A stretch of DNA of 64,000 nt, taken from positions 1 to 64,000 of the forward strand of contig UZAN01040240.1 in assembly GCA_900618425.1 (NCBI GenBank), written 5' to 3'. A program made the translations under genes and the position numbers. Origin of the DNA: Echinostoma caproni. Lineage: Eukaryota; Platyhelminthes; Trematoda; Plagiorchiida; Echinostomatidae. The stretch's first letter is position 1; every line of letters begins with the position of its first letter. Positions 36,003 to 49,208 of the stretch are shown piece by piece. Below the pieces are notes generated by a model, which was not told the DNA's origin, ran no database searches, and saw only the letters and a program-made list of their open reading frames with translations.

Positions 36003-36077
36003 TCAGTATTGTCATCGTTATCATCATTATCATCATCATCATCATCATCATTTCATTCATCATCATCATCATCATTG
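36003..36077. repeat. (ATC)n microsatellite
   Basis: Two runs of ATC repeats lie around TTTCATTC. The isoleucine-rich frame across them is an artefact of the repeat. Confidence 0.9.
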
Positions 36078-36894
36078 AAATTACCGGAATTCGATACGCA
36101 ATATTGCTCAGGTTTACAATGTTGTTGGAATTTTCTTCTCGGAGGATGAATCGAGATTTCGTCTAATGGGCAGTTAATTTAAAACAATGGTGTTTATTTT
36201 TCCAAGGCACATACCGTCGGGAAACACTAGTGCTGCAAATGAAGAAAAATGTTGAAAAATTAACCTTATGTTAGATGTGGAGATATGCACCGATGTAATT
36301 ATTCCGCGTATGGGTAAACTCATGCATTCCCTTTTGATAAATGCACTCTCGTTTGAATACACTATCCCGTCATTGTGTGTGGACCTTAATCGTAAAAACA
36401 AGTAGCCACGTGGAATCGCTGGCTATTTTGGTAAAATCTAGTAAAAGTGTTGCATTCTGTTCGACTATTATTGTACAAATAATCCTGGAGCAGATGTGTG
36501 TAGAAAGGAGGCAGAAGGGTTCATATTGCGGCTAGGGTTGATAAACACGGTTGATACAGTCCTTCCGCCAATAAAATTGGTTAGTGCGTTCACTATGCAT
36601 CTGATTCAGTAGTGGATTACGATAAATAAGGTGCCCATATTTAGGATTGAGGAATTATTTGCTCACGATTTTGATTTAACTCGGGATTCCTGGCTAAGAT
36701 ACTTTTATCATAGTACGTTATTTGTTCTACTGCTCGAGTTCTGTTTGTAAGAATAAAGCCAAAAAAGCGATTCATGAAATGTTCGTATATCATCTAGTGA
36801 TATTTGATTTGAAGCGTTCAATACAAAGTTACAATGTAATGCACAGTGTATTTTCCTTGGATGAATCTAGTTACCACGGAAAATCCACGAAATC

Positions 36895-36985
36895 AAGTGA
36901 TGATCGAACCCGGGGACTCACAGACTGAACACAAGCGCGCTACTCACTCGATTACCGGACAGTCGATCAGACCCTTGGATTTTAT
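36895..36985 (-). mobile_element. tRNA-like SINE head remnant
   Basis: The minus strand has GGTAATCGAGTGAGTAGCG (A-box-like) then CCCGGGTTCGATCAT (B box). The GTGAGT strings here belong to the tRNA-like sequence, not to splice donors. Confidence 0.45.
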
Positions 36986-39900
36986 CTGTTGTTTACACAA
37001 TGATGCTTACGAAATAGTAAAACCCGATTTGCCCCGATAAATTTCTGTTCATATGTGAGTGCATATGTTCATTGTATATACAGTGCTGACCGACGTTCTT
37101 GAACAAAAAACTGAACATACTTGATGAAATATACGAATCGGTTCCGCCTCCTATTAATTGGCACATGATATTCACAAACGTGCACTTGGTGGGCTTTAAA
37201 TCCGTGATCTGGCTAGAATACGGTATTGTTTGTGTAATGTGATTATAGTTCAAGCGGTTGCACATGAAGAATACTTGCTTCTCATCAACTGAATGACTTT
37301 ACAAGTGATAAATTTGTAGGTGCTTAAATTCGTTCTATAAGAGATTAGCGTAAATGTGCTTCTGTGTTCAGTGTTCCTTCTGACTGAAATCCAAGCGGGT
37401 GATTGGGATGCATAGCACAAATAGGCTCCGTTATCCACAACTGTTTTCATCATGACATCATCATGAATGCATACAATTATTCGACTCTGTTGTGAATATT
37501 ATGTTAGTGTTCCCTATTAACCCTTCGCTGAAAGACAGATAATTTTCGATTTGATTCGCTTTTGAGCCCGATCATTCATTCACAAAGATTTTACCGTTTG
37601 TCACATAAAAACCCCAGTAACAAGTATTGATGAACGGTAACAAGGAGGGGAAGAAAAACATCTTTGTTCGTGGATCATAGTGATTTACAAAGCGTCGATT
37701 GTGCGTTAATGTTACACCATGGGTGAATGTGGTAATTCAGATTTTTTACCGAAACCAGGTCGTGACTTGTACTTGTTATTACTAAAGGAGTCCAAAGCAA
37801 CTAGCTTCCTCTCCTACCTGAATTGGGATATGTGTTTTTGAAGTGCCAGAATGTGCTTTGCATGTACTGAGTTTCAGCAAACTAATTTGGTTTTCTATCA
37901 ACTACGGAATGGCTTCACTCCGGGTTGCCTAATTCCTCATTCGTTTTGACCGCCCAGTGAAAATATTCCCAAATGATTTTTTCTGCACTTTCTCAATGAA
38001 TAAACTTATTCATATGCTCTCGTGTTGTTTGTTTGTGGCAACCAATTTGTCACGTACTTCAATATTTATTTTTGACTGATGCATTACAGATCGCTGACTG
38101 TAAGTGAAGTTCGAACATTTGCTACCCAAACACAACATACAACATATAGCATAATAAAAGCCACTGAAACCTGTAGCTATTCTATACCTGGCTAGATAGA
38201 TCCGAAACGACTGCAGTCCATCCCAACATCAACTTGGTTTCACTCAATATTAAGGGAACTTAAGAAGACCACCAAGGTTCCGTGACCGGAGTCCACAAAG
38301 ATGGATTTATAATAAAGCCTTTAGGGAGCAGTTGACTCGAATGTTTCATTTGAAACAGTGACCGAAGCACGCGTGTAACGATCAATGGTTCTAGATGTTG
38401 CATAAGCGTAAAAATGTTGAGCATGTAGGAGAAACTGTGCGAGTCTATGAAACGTTTGGGATGTTGTTGTTACCCTTAAATAGTCTTGGTAAACGCGGAA
38501 TTAGATTATTTCCTGCACTCCCTCAAAGTCACTTTGGATAATTACGAGAAACTGTCCACGTGTTCCTAATGATAGTTTGCCAAAACATGCGCAATTGCGT
38601 TTGAGCATGAAATGGAACCGATTTATATTACCAATAACACAATTGACTTTTGGCAGATCCAAGTTGTCGGACAGTGTTTATCCGTGTGAGCTTGACTGAT
38701 AACTGAGTGGATGGTCACTTAAGTGGATAGCAGTTGTATCACAAGAAAGTGTTTTAAAGCGAATGAGAATAAAACTGGTGAACATAATAGAGGAACGGCG
38801 TCCGTTCAACGTCAGGATTGATCGTTCACATATAACAAAAAGTAAACGGAATGTTGTTTTGTTCCAAATTCACTTCTCTTTTCTATTATTTTATTTATTA
38901 TTGGACCTTCCTAGCCAGCCGGTTGGTGAACTGTAAGCATTGCAAGATCTGCGCTGTTTGGGAATGGAATCATTGTAACCGTTGGAAAACCCTAATATCA
39001 TAATGAAAGCAAATTGTGGTTGACAAACCACTGAAACTTGAAGACATTGAACCAAATGCATAGCTCAGTTCAGAGGGCCTCTTTCCGGTGATTGATCTAT
39101 GTCAGTTGTTGTCGAATTTCCTACAGTGGATTGTCCCCGCTGGTTGACCAATGCAGACTGTACCGTAAACTCGCCTCAACACTTGCCCTGATTAGGGGAA
39201 GAAAAACACAATACCACTCCTGCTCCCATAAAAGCTCAACAGAAGGTAAACGTAGGTTCAGTCCCGCCAATCCCCTCCTCTTTGTTTTGATGAACCCAAA
39301 TGTCATATTCTTCGGTAAACACAGCAATACCTGTGGATGGAAGATCGAAGCAAACATGCGGTGCAAATTCAATTCGGTCATAACGTGAGCTGATTGGCAC
39401 GCTGGTCACACACACGTGCCCTCCACACAATGGTTGGATGGCTCAGGATTTGACAGCCTAAACGAGATAGGAAGATTGAACGAGATTCAGAGTGAATGTT
39501 TTCACATGTTTGGTGAACGGCACTACTCGGGGGCAGCGAGTGTGCAAAATTCAACCCGTGACAAAATAATGGATACTGCTACTTCTATCTGGGATTTGTT
39601 ACATTTTGTAACCATCAGCGTTTTTGTTTTTCAACACAAAATCCGTGCTGTGAAAATGAATGCAGAGAACAACAACGTCGGGCAGTTATGTATACCACCT
39701 AAGCTGCATTGGTATCACCGTCACACAGAAACATAGGCTTATGTGCGTAGTCACTGAGGCACTCTATGTTCAAATTGTGGCCTCTGCTAAATCTGTCTTT
39801 TACGCCCTCTATGGCGGCTAACCTCAACTCACACCTGGATTGCATCCAATACTGCGTGAATTACTCTCTTTCATCATCATGAACCATTACCAGACTTTCT

Positions 39901-41007
39901 GTAGATCTGTGCAGAATGCGTGCAAATTCTCATTGTTGATTGCGCATCAAATGCACCAGACACACAAAACCATGAGCAAGTTGGATTAGCTGCCTTGGAT
40001 GAGACGAATAGAAAATACCGATCCGGAGTTCCCCGGTAAAATTAGTCATTTCGATTAAGTGACTGGCTAAACCCTCCGGGAACTCGTTGAACCAATCACA
40101 TCATGCAAAAACACGCGCACGCGTGAGCGCAGTTCTGCACGCGAGAAAGTACCCGATACACACTGCACTCATTGGGGGCAGTACGCACTGAGTAACTATC
40201 AAAAGATGCTCCTCAAATGCGAAAATTCTTTACCACTGAATTTGTGTTTCATAACACTGCACTGAGAACTATTTTCACTCACCCATAGACCAGTAAATGA
40301 AAACAGACTAGAGGAAGAACTTTGCTGCAGGAATGAATGCTTTGTCCAAAGCGAGCAACCCTGACCAGTTTACACAGTCTTACACAAATTTATGTACCAG
40401 ATGACTAGGTAGCACGTCGGAAAACCCGGATCAGTTTGAATGAGATTGACGAGCCATTCGATCGTAGGAAACGTTCCTGGATCCAGCTATCTCGACATAC
40501 CAGGTTTATAACCAACAGTCCAGAAATGAATGAATCCATTTAGCGAACGGGAATCATGGATCGTCCGAGGTAATCTCATTCGGGAAGATGAAAATGTCAA
40601 CAAAATGGTCGTGTGAAGCAGGGTCTTTCAAGATTTAATTAAATATCATACTATCTGTCCTGTGCGAGTCACAACAGCACAGGAGAGAGTGTGATCAATA
40701 TAATTTTGATAATACCAAAGATGGCAACGGTTGTCAGATTGTTGTGGTATGTGAACAGAAATTCCGATCTCTGAGAGTCAGTATAAGATCCATACAACGG
40801 AGAACGGATACTTTTCCCTCAAGGAAAATATTAGATCCCAGATGCATCGCTTAAGTCAGGTTTCATGTTGCCCTCCACATCCTGTATGTCGATTGCAACA
40901 AATTCTTTCTCCAAAGTGGTTTTTCAGTTGACCATGAAGCGTGGGTATCTCAAATGGTTTCCACTCCATCCAAGTCTGATTTGCAGTGTGTCATTATTTC
41001 TTTCCAG

Positions 41008-41041
41008 TGAAAAGAAAGATCAGAGCACCTCTGAAAGTCAG
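41008..41041 (+). CDS. Candidate plus-strand exon (34 nt)
   Basis: The acceptor TGTCATTATTTCTTTCCAG and donor CAG then GTAAGTG are both near-consensus. One frame (one base, then eleven codons) reads E-K-K-D-Q-S-T-S-E-S-Q. It is the only strong short exon I found on the plus strand and no partner exon was identified. It may be chance or mark an unrelated gene. Confidence 0.3.
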
Positions 41042-41552
41042 GTAAGTGCATGTTTGAATAAACAATGTGTAACAGAACAACAGCCGTTTGAATTGCCGGT
41101 AAAAAGCAGAGAATTTCGCCAAATTCAAATCGCATGCGAAAGAACGGTGAAACCGCTTCCAAATGACCTGAGTTTCACTGGGTGTAAAGAGTATCACGTA
41201 AAAATCACCTTACTGTGTGGTGGGATTCAGTCAGAGATAAAATGTTACAAAACCTTAGTGTAATGTGTGTAAGTAGATTTGCGGTCGACAAATCACGACA
41301 CTTTCGGCATGTATGTTACACGGGATTGGAGCTGAACTTGACCATATTACAGCTAACTAAAGCAAAGGATGATTGAATGAAGGGAGAGAGAAGGGGTATA
41401 ACCTTACAAACGTTTAGTTTAAAAAATACGCTGATTTTGAAAAAAACTAAAACATTCAGCATGATTATCCTGAAGCGAGTTTTAACGTAGCCGAGTTATA
41501 GACTGTCGTGTATATCTTTGTGAACAATGGTCATGAAAATATGTTCACTTAC

Positions 41553-41570
41553 GTAGTTGCGGTATGTAGT
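41553..41570 (-). CDS. 18-nt micro-exon (YIPQL)
   Basis: The exon is ACTACATACCGCAACTAC between acceptor GGATACATTTTCCTCAG and donor GTAAGTGAAC, both excellent. The common phase gives Y-I-P-Q-L, and the junction codon from the exon before is CAC (His). It lies 3.7 kb downstream of the exon at 45291. Confidence 0.75.
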
Positions 41571-43069
41571 CTGAGGAAAATGTATCCGGGGTAGAATTTG
41601 GCAAAAATAGAGTAAATTCAAATGGAACGATTTAGGTATATATTAGGGGTAATTAGTCACACATGCTGTTTAAATTCGTTGCACCTGTATTATGTGTTTG
41701 CTTGGATGCAGCCCAGCCAGTATCCCCGGGTCTATTGAAGAACACTCAACAAGTGACGTGGTAAATTTCCCTAACAGTTTCACTTCTTCTGCTTACACGG
41801 GTGGTACTGAAGTATATCCGATTTCCTAGTGATATCACAACCCCATAGGTAAAAGAGCTGTTCACTGTGATCAGCATTTCATGCGTCTGATCCCGATTGC
41901 GCCCACCTTTGTGCCGAGGGTGCCAAATTTTCGTCGGCAAATGTTGACTATGATGCCAAACGGATTCAAACATTACAAAGGCAAAGAAAAATAAATCAGT
42001 AGTGAATACTATCCATTTGGTGATAAGAACAAAGCAGAAAAATGTGATTACTTCAGAACTGGATACGGGTTGTGCTCTATGTAATAACCAAACATGAATA
42101 AATTACATATCATCAAGCGATTTTTCCGCATTTTCCGAAACATCCTGAAAACTATTTTTATTTTCCCGTATGTCAGTATGCAACTGAATGAACTAGTTGA
42201 ACTCTTTCTAAGCCGCTGCAGATTGAGGATAAATCAAGACTTCTGAATGAAGAAATCCAGAAAGATAATGGAAGTGGCAAGAAAGGCATGCAGTGCGATG
42301 CATGCTAGCAGATATTTGGAATAAGTGTAGTGAACTGGAAATAGGGGTATTGTTCAGTGTACACAGTCCTACTGGTAATTGGTTTTCCGTTGACTGCAGA
42401 CGAAATGGACGGAAATTTCTGCCATAGAGCTTTGCAATAGGTGGACTGGCAAAGACCATTTAGCTTACTCTGTCTAAATAAATTCCTTTGAACTAATCTC
42501 TCTGGCAGACTATAAGCAATCGGACCTAAATTAGCGGAATCCCTGTCGGGCGAATGGTGTGAGTCTGATTCGTTAGGCAAACATTGATCATTGAGAGCCG
42601 GTAGCACGGCACACTCGCTTTTCCCTTGCGGTCGGGATAGTGGCATTCTTCGTTGAAAAATGTAATTATTATTTCCATGGTGCTAGAACACAAATGGGGG
42701 ATGTTTGTCTCCAAAAACGATTCCCCATAATCCTATCTAAATGAAAGAACATGGATAAAAACGGCAGGTTTGTCTCTGCATTTACGGTAAAAGAACCTAC
42801 TGAATCCTATTCGAATCGTGATCTAGTGCACACTATGTGAGTCCGTCGGACGAAAGTAGCACCATCCACTTTCTTGGTGTCATACTTGGTCACATTTCAT
42901 AAAACTGAGGTTTAGACTCAAAGTGTTGGTCTATAAATTCTGAAAGCCAATTGATCAAATTTCTTAAATATCTGACAAATTCGAGGAACGGGGTTATCAA
43001 CTTTCAAAATTATTCCATGTGCGTAATGGAGGATTTGATTAAATTGCAAATGGGGATCTGTCGTGTGTA
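41571..43069. other. Intron
   Basis: A ten-base acceptor/donor pair near 41778 is not frame-neutral. Nothing else was supported. Confidence 0.45.
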
Positions 43070-43210
43070 TAGCAAATGAAGCGTGAACTGATCCCCAGTT
43101 GGGTCGATGGATTCGCACGGCTGATGAGACCCAACCAGGCTAAAACAGCAGTGCTTCCTAACTTTTCAGTTCACGCATCATTTGCCATAGACACGACGAA
43201 TTCCTAGTTG
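43070..43210 (+). mobile_element. SINE family A, 5'-truncated
   Basis: The order is CTGATCCCCAGTTGGGTCGA, TGGATTCGCACGG, hammerhead, CTTCCTAACTTTTCAG, TTCACGCATCATTTGCC, ACACGACGAATTC. Only the end of the B box (GATCCCC) is left of the tRNA-like head. Confidence 0.75.
43115..43153 (+). ncRNA. Hammerhead remnant lacking its cleavage site
   Basis: CTGATGA is intact, but GGTCGAAAC has become GGCTAAAAC. The expected ACAG-CTGTC-CAGTGC is shortened to ACAGCAGTGC, a five-base loss between CAG repeats that removes the GUC and stem III. Confidence 0.65.
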
Positions 43211-45290
43211 AAGTTTTTAAACTACCGAAGAAAGGTAACTAAAGATAGTCAAAATCTGACTTATATAAAAGCTGAATAACTTTCCTAAACTGATCAGAAA
43301 TGAATTTATGACAAGCGACTTTTATAACGAATTTAACAGAATATGCTTTCTGTTCCCTGAACACAGAATGGGTTCCCGAGAATCGTTTGTCCGCTCTCCA
43401 AATAAAATGAATCTAGCGTGCTTCTTACGATTCCTGACGATTCATTGACCGCTTTATGGGGGAGGGTCTAATATCTAACTGATAAGTTGCTTACCATTAA
43501 CTAACCGCAACACGTATGCTACCGTGTTCATTTGAAGGTAATTAAGTTGTGATAATATGACCAAACATTAAATCAATGGGAGAAACTTCTGTCAATACCA
43601 AGGGTAATCCGATTTTGTATCTGTTGTTACGGAAACCTAACAGAACAATTTTTCGGGCCAGGTGCAAAATTTACGAAACCTTTCTACAGTTGCTTGTTTC
43701 ATCTTGTGCTAAACCGTGGTATTCTATAAAAATGAAGCTTCGGAAATTCACACGTGATCAAGCACCCAATGTCTGACTTGTCACGTGGCAGAAATTGGCT
43801 GACAACAGAGGTTCCTTGGAATAAAGTTGCAAGTGCTGCATCACTGACGTTGGACCAATTAAAACGTCGGTTGTATACTGGTATCATCGTGGTTATGCAT
43901 CGAAATATACTTCAGAGATTACTTGAGAGATCGTGTGGTGATGTACTGGTCATTCAGTGTTGCTGAAATTACTGAAGTAGTCGCATTGCAGATTTGGGAT
44001 TAGACGATCGGATTTTGATCGGTTGTGTTTCATTTATTATGCAACGTAGTTGCACTAGGTAAATAAGGAAGTAAATTCAACATCCAGTCAGTTGATGTCT
44101 AGAATAATATTTAACTCTCACCCAATCATCTTGAATTATTTGTAGACCAGTACTGGCTATACGGTACTAGTCATTTCAGTAAACCTGTTTTTTCATGGAC
44201 TGCTTTATCATCTTGTTTTTTCGTTGAGCTTTAAAACGCTTGAAGGTTTTTCGTCAGCAGCCACTCTCTGTGATATAGGTTTTGCTAAGCTTTCGCTGCA
44301 GCAAACACGGTGAAAGTGATCCTGGTTGATCGAAACTCGGTTTTTTCGATTTCCAACAGTCTATCGAAATATTGATAGTTTATTCTCCTAGCCAATGTTG
44401 CACACTTAATTTACAAATGTTCGTTTACGCGGAATATGAACAAATAAAGTCAAAAGTCATCTATAACCATGCCGATGGCTGTAGAGAAGGGATGGTTGGT
44501 AAGACTATCAAGTTCAGTGGGTATACTTTATAGAAGATTGACGATTGGAGGAGGCAGGTGTGCCCTAATTGTTCAACCAGATACGTCAGCGGACGTGGTT
44601 ATCCACTGCAGTGGGGAACCACTTCCGGCCCCAATCATTGTTCACTTCTAAGCCGACGAAGTATATATACTGTCAACAGACAGAATATCTGATTCCGTTA
44701 TCAAGACAGATGAGCTGTCGCCTACTTAACATCGCAGAGGCGTTCGAGATTTGTCTGGAGAACCCTTTTCTGTCAGAGACCCGGAAACAATGTGTGAAGA
44801 CATTTATGCTACCCTTAAACAGATCCCTCAACCTGATAAATTTCAATGATTGGATGACCGAACAGAAACTAGTTTGTGATCCCTGTGAATCCCATATCCG
44901 GTCTCAAGTTAAATTTTGCCCCGACCAAGTTGTCATACGAACTTGCCGTTCTCCAAAACTAATATATTTATGTTGCAATGTAGTAGCATCAATAAGAATT
45001 ATCAAAAATTGTCTGTTTCACTCTAGTGGAATTCATTTGCAACGTGCTAGATAAAAAGGAATTCCTTGACATTATATGAGTCGGTTTCAGAATAAATACC
45101 CGATTTAACGGATGTTCATCGACCGGCAGCAAATGAAAAAATCATCAGCATTATATGTGCATGATGTATACCTGTAATTCACGGATACGTACAGTATCCA
45201 AACAGGGTTATTTTTCAAGAATCACATCTTATAGTCCAGGATCGCACCCAAATAATAATCTGATGCTGACTAACGATAGGGCTAACTTAC
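43211..45290. other. Intron; longest ungapped frame has no support
   Basis: The 161-codon plus frame at 44569-45054 has no signal peptide, known motif or splice context, and its length is expected by chance. A six-base acceptor/donor pair near 43490 has a poor pyrimidine tract. Confidence 0.4.
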
Positions 45291-45308
45291 GTGGAGTCGG
45301 GTGGTAAA
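45291..45308 (-). CDS. 18-nt micro-exon (YHPTP)
   Basis: The exon is TTTACCACCCGACTCCAC after acceptor CATTGTTAACCCCATAG and before donor GTAAGTTAG. The common phase gives Y-H-P-T-P, with TTT (Phe) formed at the upstream junction. Like its neighbours it begins the unit with Tyr and has Pro two residues later. Confidence 0.75.
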
Positions 45309-46533
45309 CTATGGGGTTAACAATGACAACAAACAATCTTGATTTTGGTATAGTTAAGGCGAGCATAGGGTTTCTAGCATTGAAACATAGAATATCACCG
45401 TTGCGCATGCATATAATGACATTTTTCGCAGCAACCAAAGTGCAGCATAGCACCAAAAAGTAGACGGAACAGTTAGACACAGTATCTGAGTAGAAATCTT
45501 TCGCTATGGATACATTTACAAATCCATTAAAAAGGCAGTTACTGAAGTACAACGCTATAAGTGGACAAATAAATAACCGAAAAAGACAATATTCGTGTCA
45601 TGCAAGAAGACAAAATCGAAGATAACTAATTAAAGCCGTACAAGATTCAAGTGATCCATCAAGAAAGGATATGTATAGTTATAGAGAAAACCAGAAAATA
45701 ACGAGAAGTTAGAAATCGAAGGGATATAATCTACCAAATTAGTTTGCAGTTCTGCAACAAACAATTCATTGTTCAAAACAGGCCCACAAGAACACAATCG
45801 GTGCGGGTCTCAATTCAGAACTATCAATAAGGACATAATTTTGATTTTAGATCATCCAACTGGTTGATCAGACCTACCCTTAATCCTACACAAAACAATT
45901 TCTGGAAGATCAGAATTCGTCGAAGAACTCGATCAGTCAGCATATCCGCATCCATCAAATCTACCTCCTCAGGCAACCAATGTACTCGTCAACTCGATCC
46001 GTCACAAACGTCACAACAGAACAACAGCAGCCACCGACTAATTGATAACCAACTAACAGATTAAATGTGTCTACATTGTCTTCTATCACCACCATAAAGA
46101 TAAACAACTACCAAACAAGAAACTCTATGTCTTCCTACCACACTCACTGACCCATACAACGAAATAAAACTGCCTGGGTTCAAATACAGTTAATTCCGAT
46201 ATTGTGAATATCATGTCGATTGGTGATGAAATCTTGGCAATCTGAGAGGAAAACTTCGGGAACAAATGGGGACTTTTTTACGAGTTAGCAGGAAAAAGGT
46301 TCATCAGAGACGTTTTGTAACTGGCATGTTATTTCGCCGATTGACTTCCCGGATTAAATCTTACGTGCTGAAAAGATGTCACAACAACTTATACATTTTC
46401 CTTCATTGGAATGCGACACTACTGTTATCTGGTTTCTCTGATCAAGTTGTGTTCCACAATGGACCGGAACTATTGATAACAAATGATCAGGAGATAGGAT
46501 TGCACAATTTACTGCAAATCTGTTAGGACTTAC
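45309..46533. other. Intron
   Basis: Nothing was supported. A three-base exon (CAC) could be drawn near 46364 from a good acceptor and GTAAGA, but it is not testable by eye. Confidence 0.45.
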
Positions 46534-46551
46534 ATGGATATGGGTAGGGTG
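46534..46551 (-). CDS. 18-nt micro-exon (PYPYP)
   Basis: The exon is CACCCTACCCATATCCAT, with acceptor TTTGTTTATACTTCAACAG and donor GTAAGTCC. The common phase gives P-Y-P-Y-P. The junction codon before it is CCA, so the run is P-P-Y-P-Y-P. Confidence 0.8.
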
Positions 46552-48718
46552 CTGTTGAAGTATAAACAAATAGCAGAGATAGTTGTGCATACGTGCATCA
46601 CTTCCCCCATGATTATCGACCACTTATTTGAAGCGCACATGAACCATGATGTGTTTCAGCTTGCTTCTTCTTAGCTGGGCAAATTCTGACTGTTCTTCTA
46701 TCAAAAGGAATTTACTGTTCGATAGATTTGCGCCGTGATGCCGCATTGTCTGACCAAATTATAACCTAACAAAAGCGAATAGGCTTGATAGATGCAGTTT
46801 CTCAAATCTTTTGTGTGGGGAATAAAGCGAAGCGGAACAGATTAGTCACACTAATCCAATGATCAATGCGATGCAGTTACCTATGCAAGTATGAGTAGTT
46901 TTCTGCGAAGCCAATGACATGATCAGCCGCGAATTCAGTGACCTAGTAGACAGACCTCAATATACAACAGCTTCTTGAATAATCCGGTATGATCCTTAAC
47001 ACTTGAATGTGGGAAATGCATGCGTTTATTTCATGGTCTCGCCGCTATGCAATCTGGCTGATAACCGGCAATTCACAAAAACGTACAAAACCGTAACGTG
47101 CTCTTTAACCTTCCGACCAAGTTAATTTCGCAAACCCTCTGTATTGCTCAAAATATTCGTTCATCCACCTTCGTATGCGTTGTTGACAAATACCTAACTA
47201 CATTGAACATTCAAGACCGGTATAATAAACATTAATGAACTACCGGATTCCGTGTAAATGTAATTGTTCCATAGGTAGTTTAGAGATTTCCAAAGAAAAT
47301 CCCTTGTCAATCGGCAGATTCGTACGGAATTTTCATTACGGTGATTTTGGTTTATTTTATTTGTATTCACCTTTGTAAATAGGGTGCTGAATTTTGGGCG
47401 AATGCAAAATGTATTTCTACTTGAGCAACAAAGTTCTGACTGAGACATTGCACATCTTACCACTGAGGCGGAAACAGAAGAAGAGGATTTGCTGCTTCAC
47501 TCTATGTTCGCATTCATACAGCTCTATGAATGACGAACTATGGTTATTTGGAATGTGCGGTTATCCGATTGTTGTTTGGAGCTTTTGTGGATTCGAGCAT
47601 GCAAGAAGATTCCCGTATCCAGTCCATAATGCGTGTGATTCATGTGTAAACACGTTGAATGACAATTGACATACACGTATCCGCATGGCCATGTCTGTTC
47701 TTCAATGAAGTCAAATGAGGTCAGAGGGTGAGGCAGTCAAATGTCTGTATTCCGCCTGTCAAGAAAATCTATAGATTGGCTTCTTACCGTTTTCTCAGAT
47801 GTATTACTTGTCTGACTGCTGCATGGCGTGCAAGGCTTTTGCAAACATTCCTTTTATTTTACCACCCATCTTCTATTTATTTTCGATAACCCCCTGCATT
47901 GAATCAGACTTTCATACTTTTGGAAAGTTCTGATAGCATTGGGTTGAAGTTTTGACCAGCGTCGTCAAACATAACTCTGATCATGTTGTTTTTCAATTCT
48001 CATCCCAAACAACAATTCCGATGAAGACCAGTGGATGGATTGATAGTATCTCAACCAATTCCGTAGAGTTCGTTTGTCAGTTCTCTATGTTCTGAGCATT
48101 TTGTGCATTCCACTTGTTTTTATCAAGCGCCTACTTCATACAAACGTAACTTTTCTTCGTTCTTGATCTCATAGTTCAACAATTACCGTACTGTTGTAAC
48201 ATAACGTATCAGGTTCAGTAATCATTTATTTTTCCAAATCGCCCAAAACCACATCCTTCTTGAGTGATTCTTCCTCCTCCTTCAGCTTCCCCAGTTCACT
48301 GAACTTTGCAAATGGTCATTAGATATCTTACAGGGTCATTATGATGGACTGAAGTAGGTATGAACATTGCCGGGTTCAGCTAAGAGCAGTTCAGTTGTGT
48401 ACAGTGCCTGGTAAGTTTGAGGGAAACGAGGTAGGCATAAACTGCAATAATTCCCAAGCAGACCCAGCCAAAAGGGCTTTCAACATTATCCAAACAAATC
48501 CATTTCTACTGTGGTCTATTCCCTACAAGATTCAGCGAAATTTTATCATGAACCCTGGGGAACATGTGTGCACATCAGGATGCAAAGCATATAACTCTCT
48601 TTGCCTGTTGGCTATGTTGCTCGTTGGTATTCAGCGGATGTTGTGCACATGTGTGAAACTTAATGAAAAGATTTCGGTTCACCTCGGATTCACTCAATCT
48701 TTCACTGTGATCACTTAC
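46552..48718. other. Intron
   Basis: A 22-nt segment near 46875-46896 (N-Y-S-Y-L-H, donor GTAACT) has the right composition but not a frame-neutral length. No other signal was seen. Confidence 0.45.
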
Positions 48719-48736
48719 GCAGATTCCAGTTGTATT
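48719..48736 (-). CDS. 18-nt micro-exon (YNWNL)
   Basis: The exon is AATACAACTGGAATCTGC. Its acceptor CCTTTTTCTCCCTTTTAG is one of the best in the window, and the donor is GTAAGTGATC. The common phase gives Y-N-W-N-L. The first two bases are AA, so it must follow an exon ending in C, as 49191-49208 does; after an exon ending in T it would create TAA. A 128-codon plus-strand frame covering this spot is treated as a shadow. Confidence 0.75.
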
Positions 48737-49190
48737 CTAAAGGGAGAAAAAGGCTGTATTATTTCCTGGGGACAAATTTGACGAAAGTGGCATACGCGTT
48801 CAGTTTAATCTGTCAAATAATGAGTATAACACACTAGTTGGTTAGCAAACTGTTTTGTTTGCCGGCAAGGGCTAATTTGTACATAGTAGTGGTTGAACAC
48901 TGATGCCTGCATGTCCTCACTGAGGTCTATACGATGTAGTTCAGCATGTTTCTTTTGGGGTTGTTTCTGGCCGTCGATCTAATTGTGTACATTTAAAAAG
49001 CGTTGTTGGAGAGCTACAAGTAGAGCAAATCGGGTTAATCAAATTAAATGTCATTCATGTACGGTCTTTGCTCGTAAATTGGGTTGTGCTTCAATTTCAA
49101 GATGTTAACAATGACATGTACATAGATTGATAATGTGTAAGTGTTTGGAATCTTGACTGTTGTTTTGTCAGTCATTAGACGGTCACTTAC
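48737..49190. other. Intron
   Basis: No feature was seen. Confidence 0.5.
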
Positions 49191-49208
49191 GTCGATACGG
49201 ATAGTAAT
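49191..49208 (-). CDS. 18-nt micro-exon (YYPYR)
   Basis: The exon is ATTACTATCCGTATCGAC, with acceptor CTGTCTCTCCCTCTTAG and donor GTAAGTGACC. The common phase gives Y-Y-P-Y-R, preceded by a junction TAT, so the run is Y-Y-Y-P-Y-R. Confidence 0.8.

Larger units (their letters stand above)
34335..41007. other. Intron or intergenic sequence
   Basis: Apart from the (ATC)n microsatellite and a tRNA-like remnant listed separately, I found only a weak family B A-box look-alike near 39374-39420. A plus-strand frame at 40865-41263 contains the exon candidate at 41008. Confidence 0.45.

Noticed and set aside
39374..39460. Similarity to the SINE B A box (GTGAGCTGATTGGCACGCTGG)
   Set aside because: The B box, hammerhead and tail do not follow; the match is too short to call an element.
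40272..40296. 25-nt minus-strand segment with a strong acceptor (TTCTTCCTCTAG) and donor GTGAGTGA
   Set aside because: Not frame-neutral and hydrophobic. It would only fit if joined to the 26-nt exon at 34309, which is possible but unsupported.
44569..45054. 161-codon plus-strand open frame, the longest without Ns
   Set aside because: No motif, signal, splice context or family; the length is expected by chance in six frames of 64 kb.
46364..46366. Three-base exon CAC between a strong acceptor and GTAAGA
   Set aside because: Too short to judge from sequence.
46875..46896. 22-nt segment reading NYSYLH
   Set aside because: The composition is suggestive but the length is not a multiple of three and the acceptor is weak.
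48395..48781. 128-codon plus-strand frame
   Set aside because: It overlaps the strong minus-strand micro-exon at 48719 and shows no recognisable domain.
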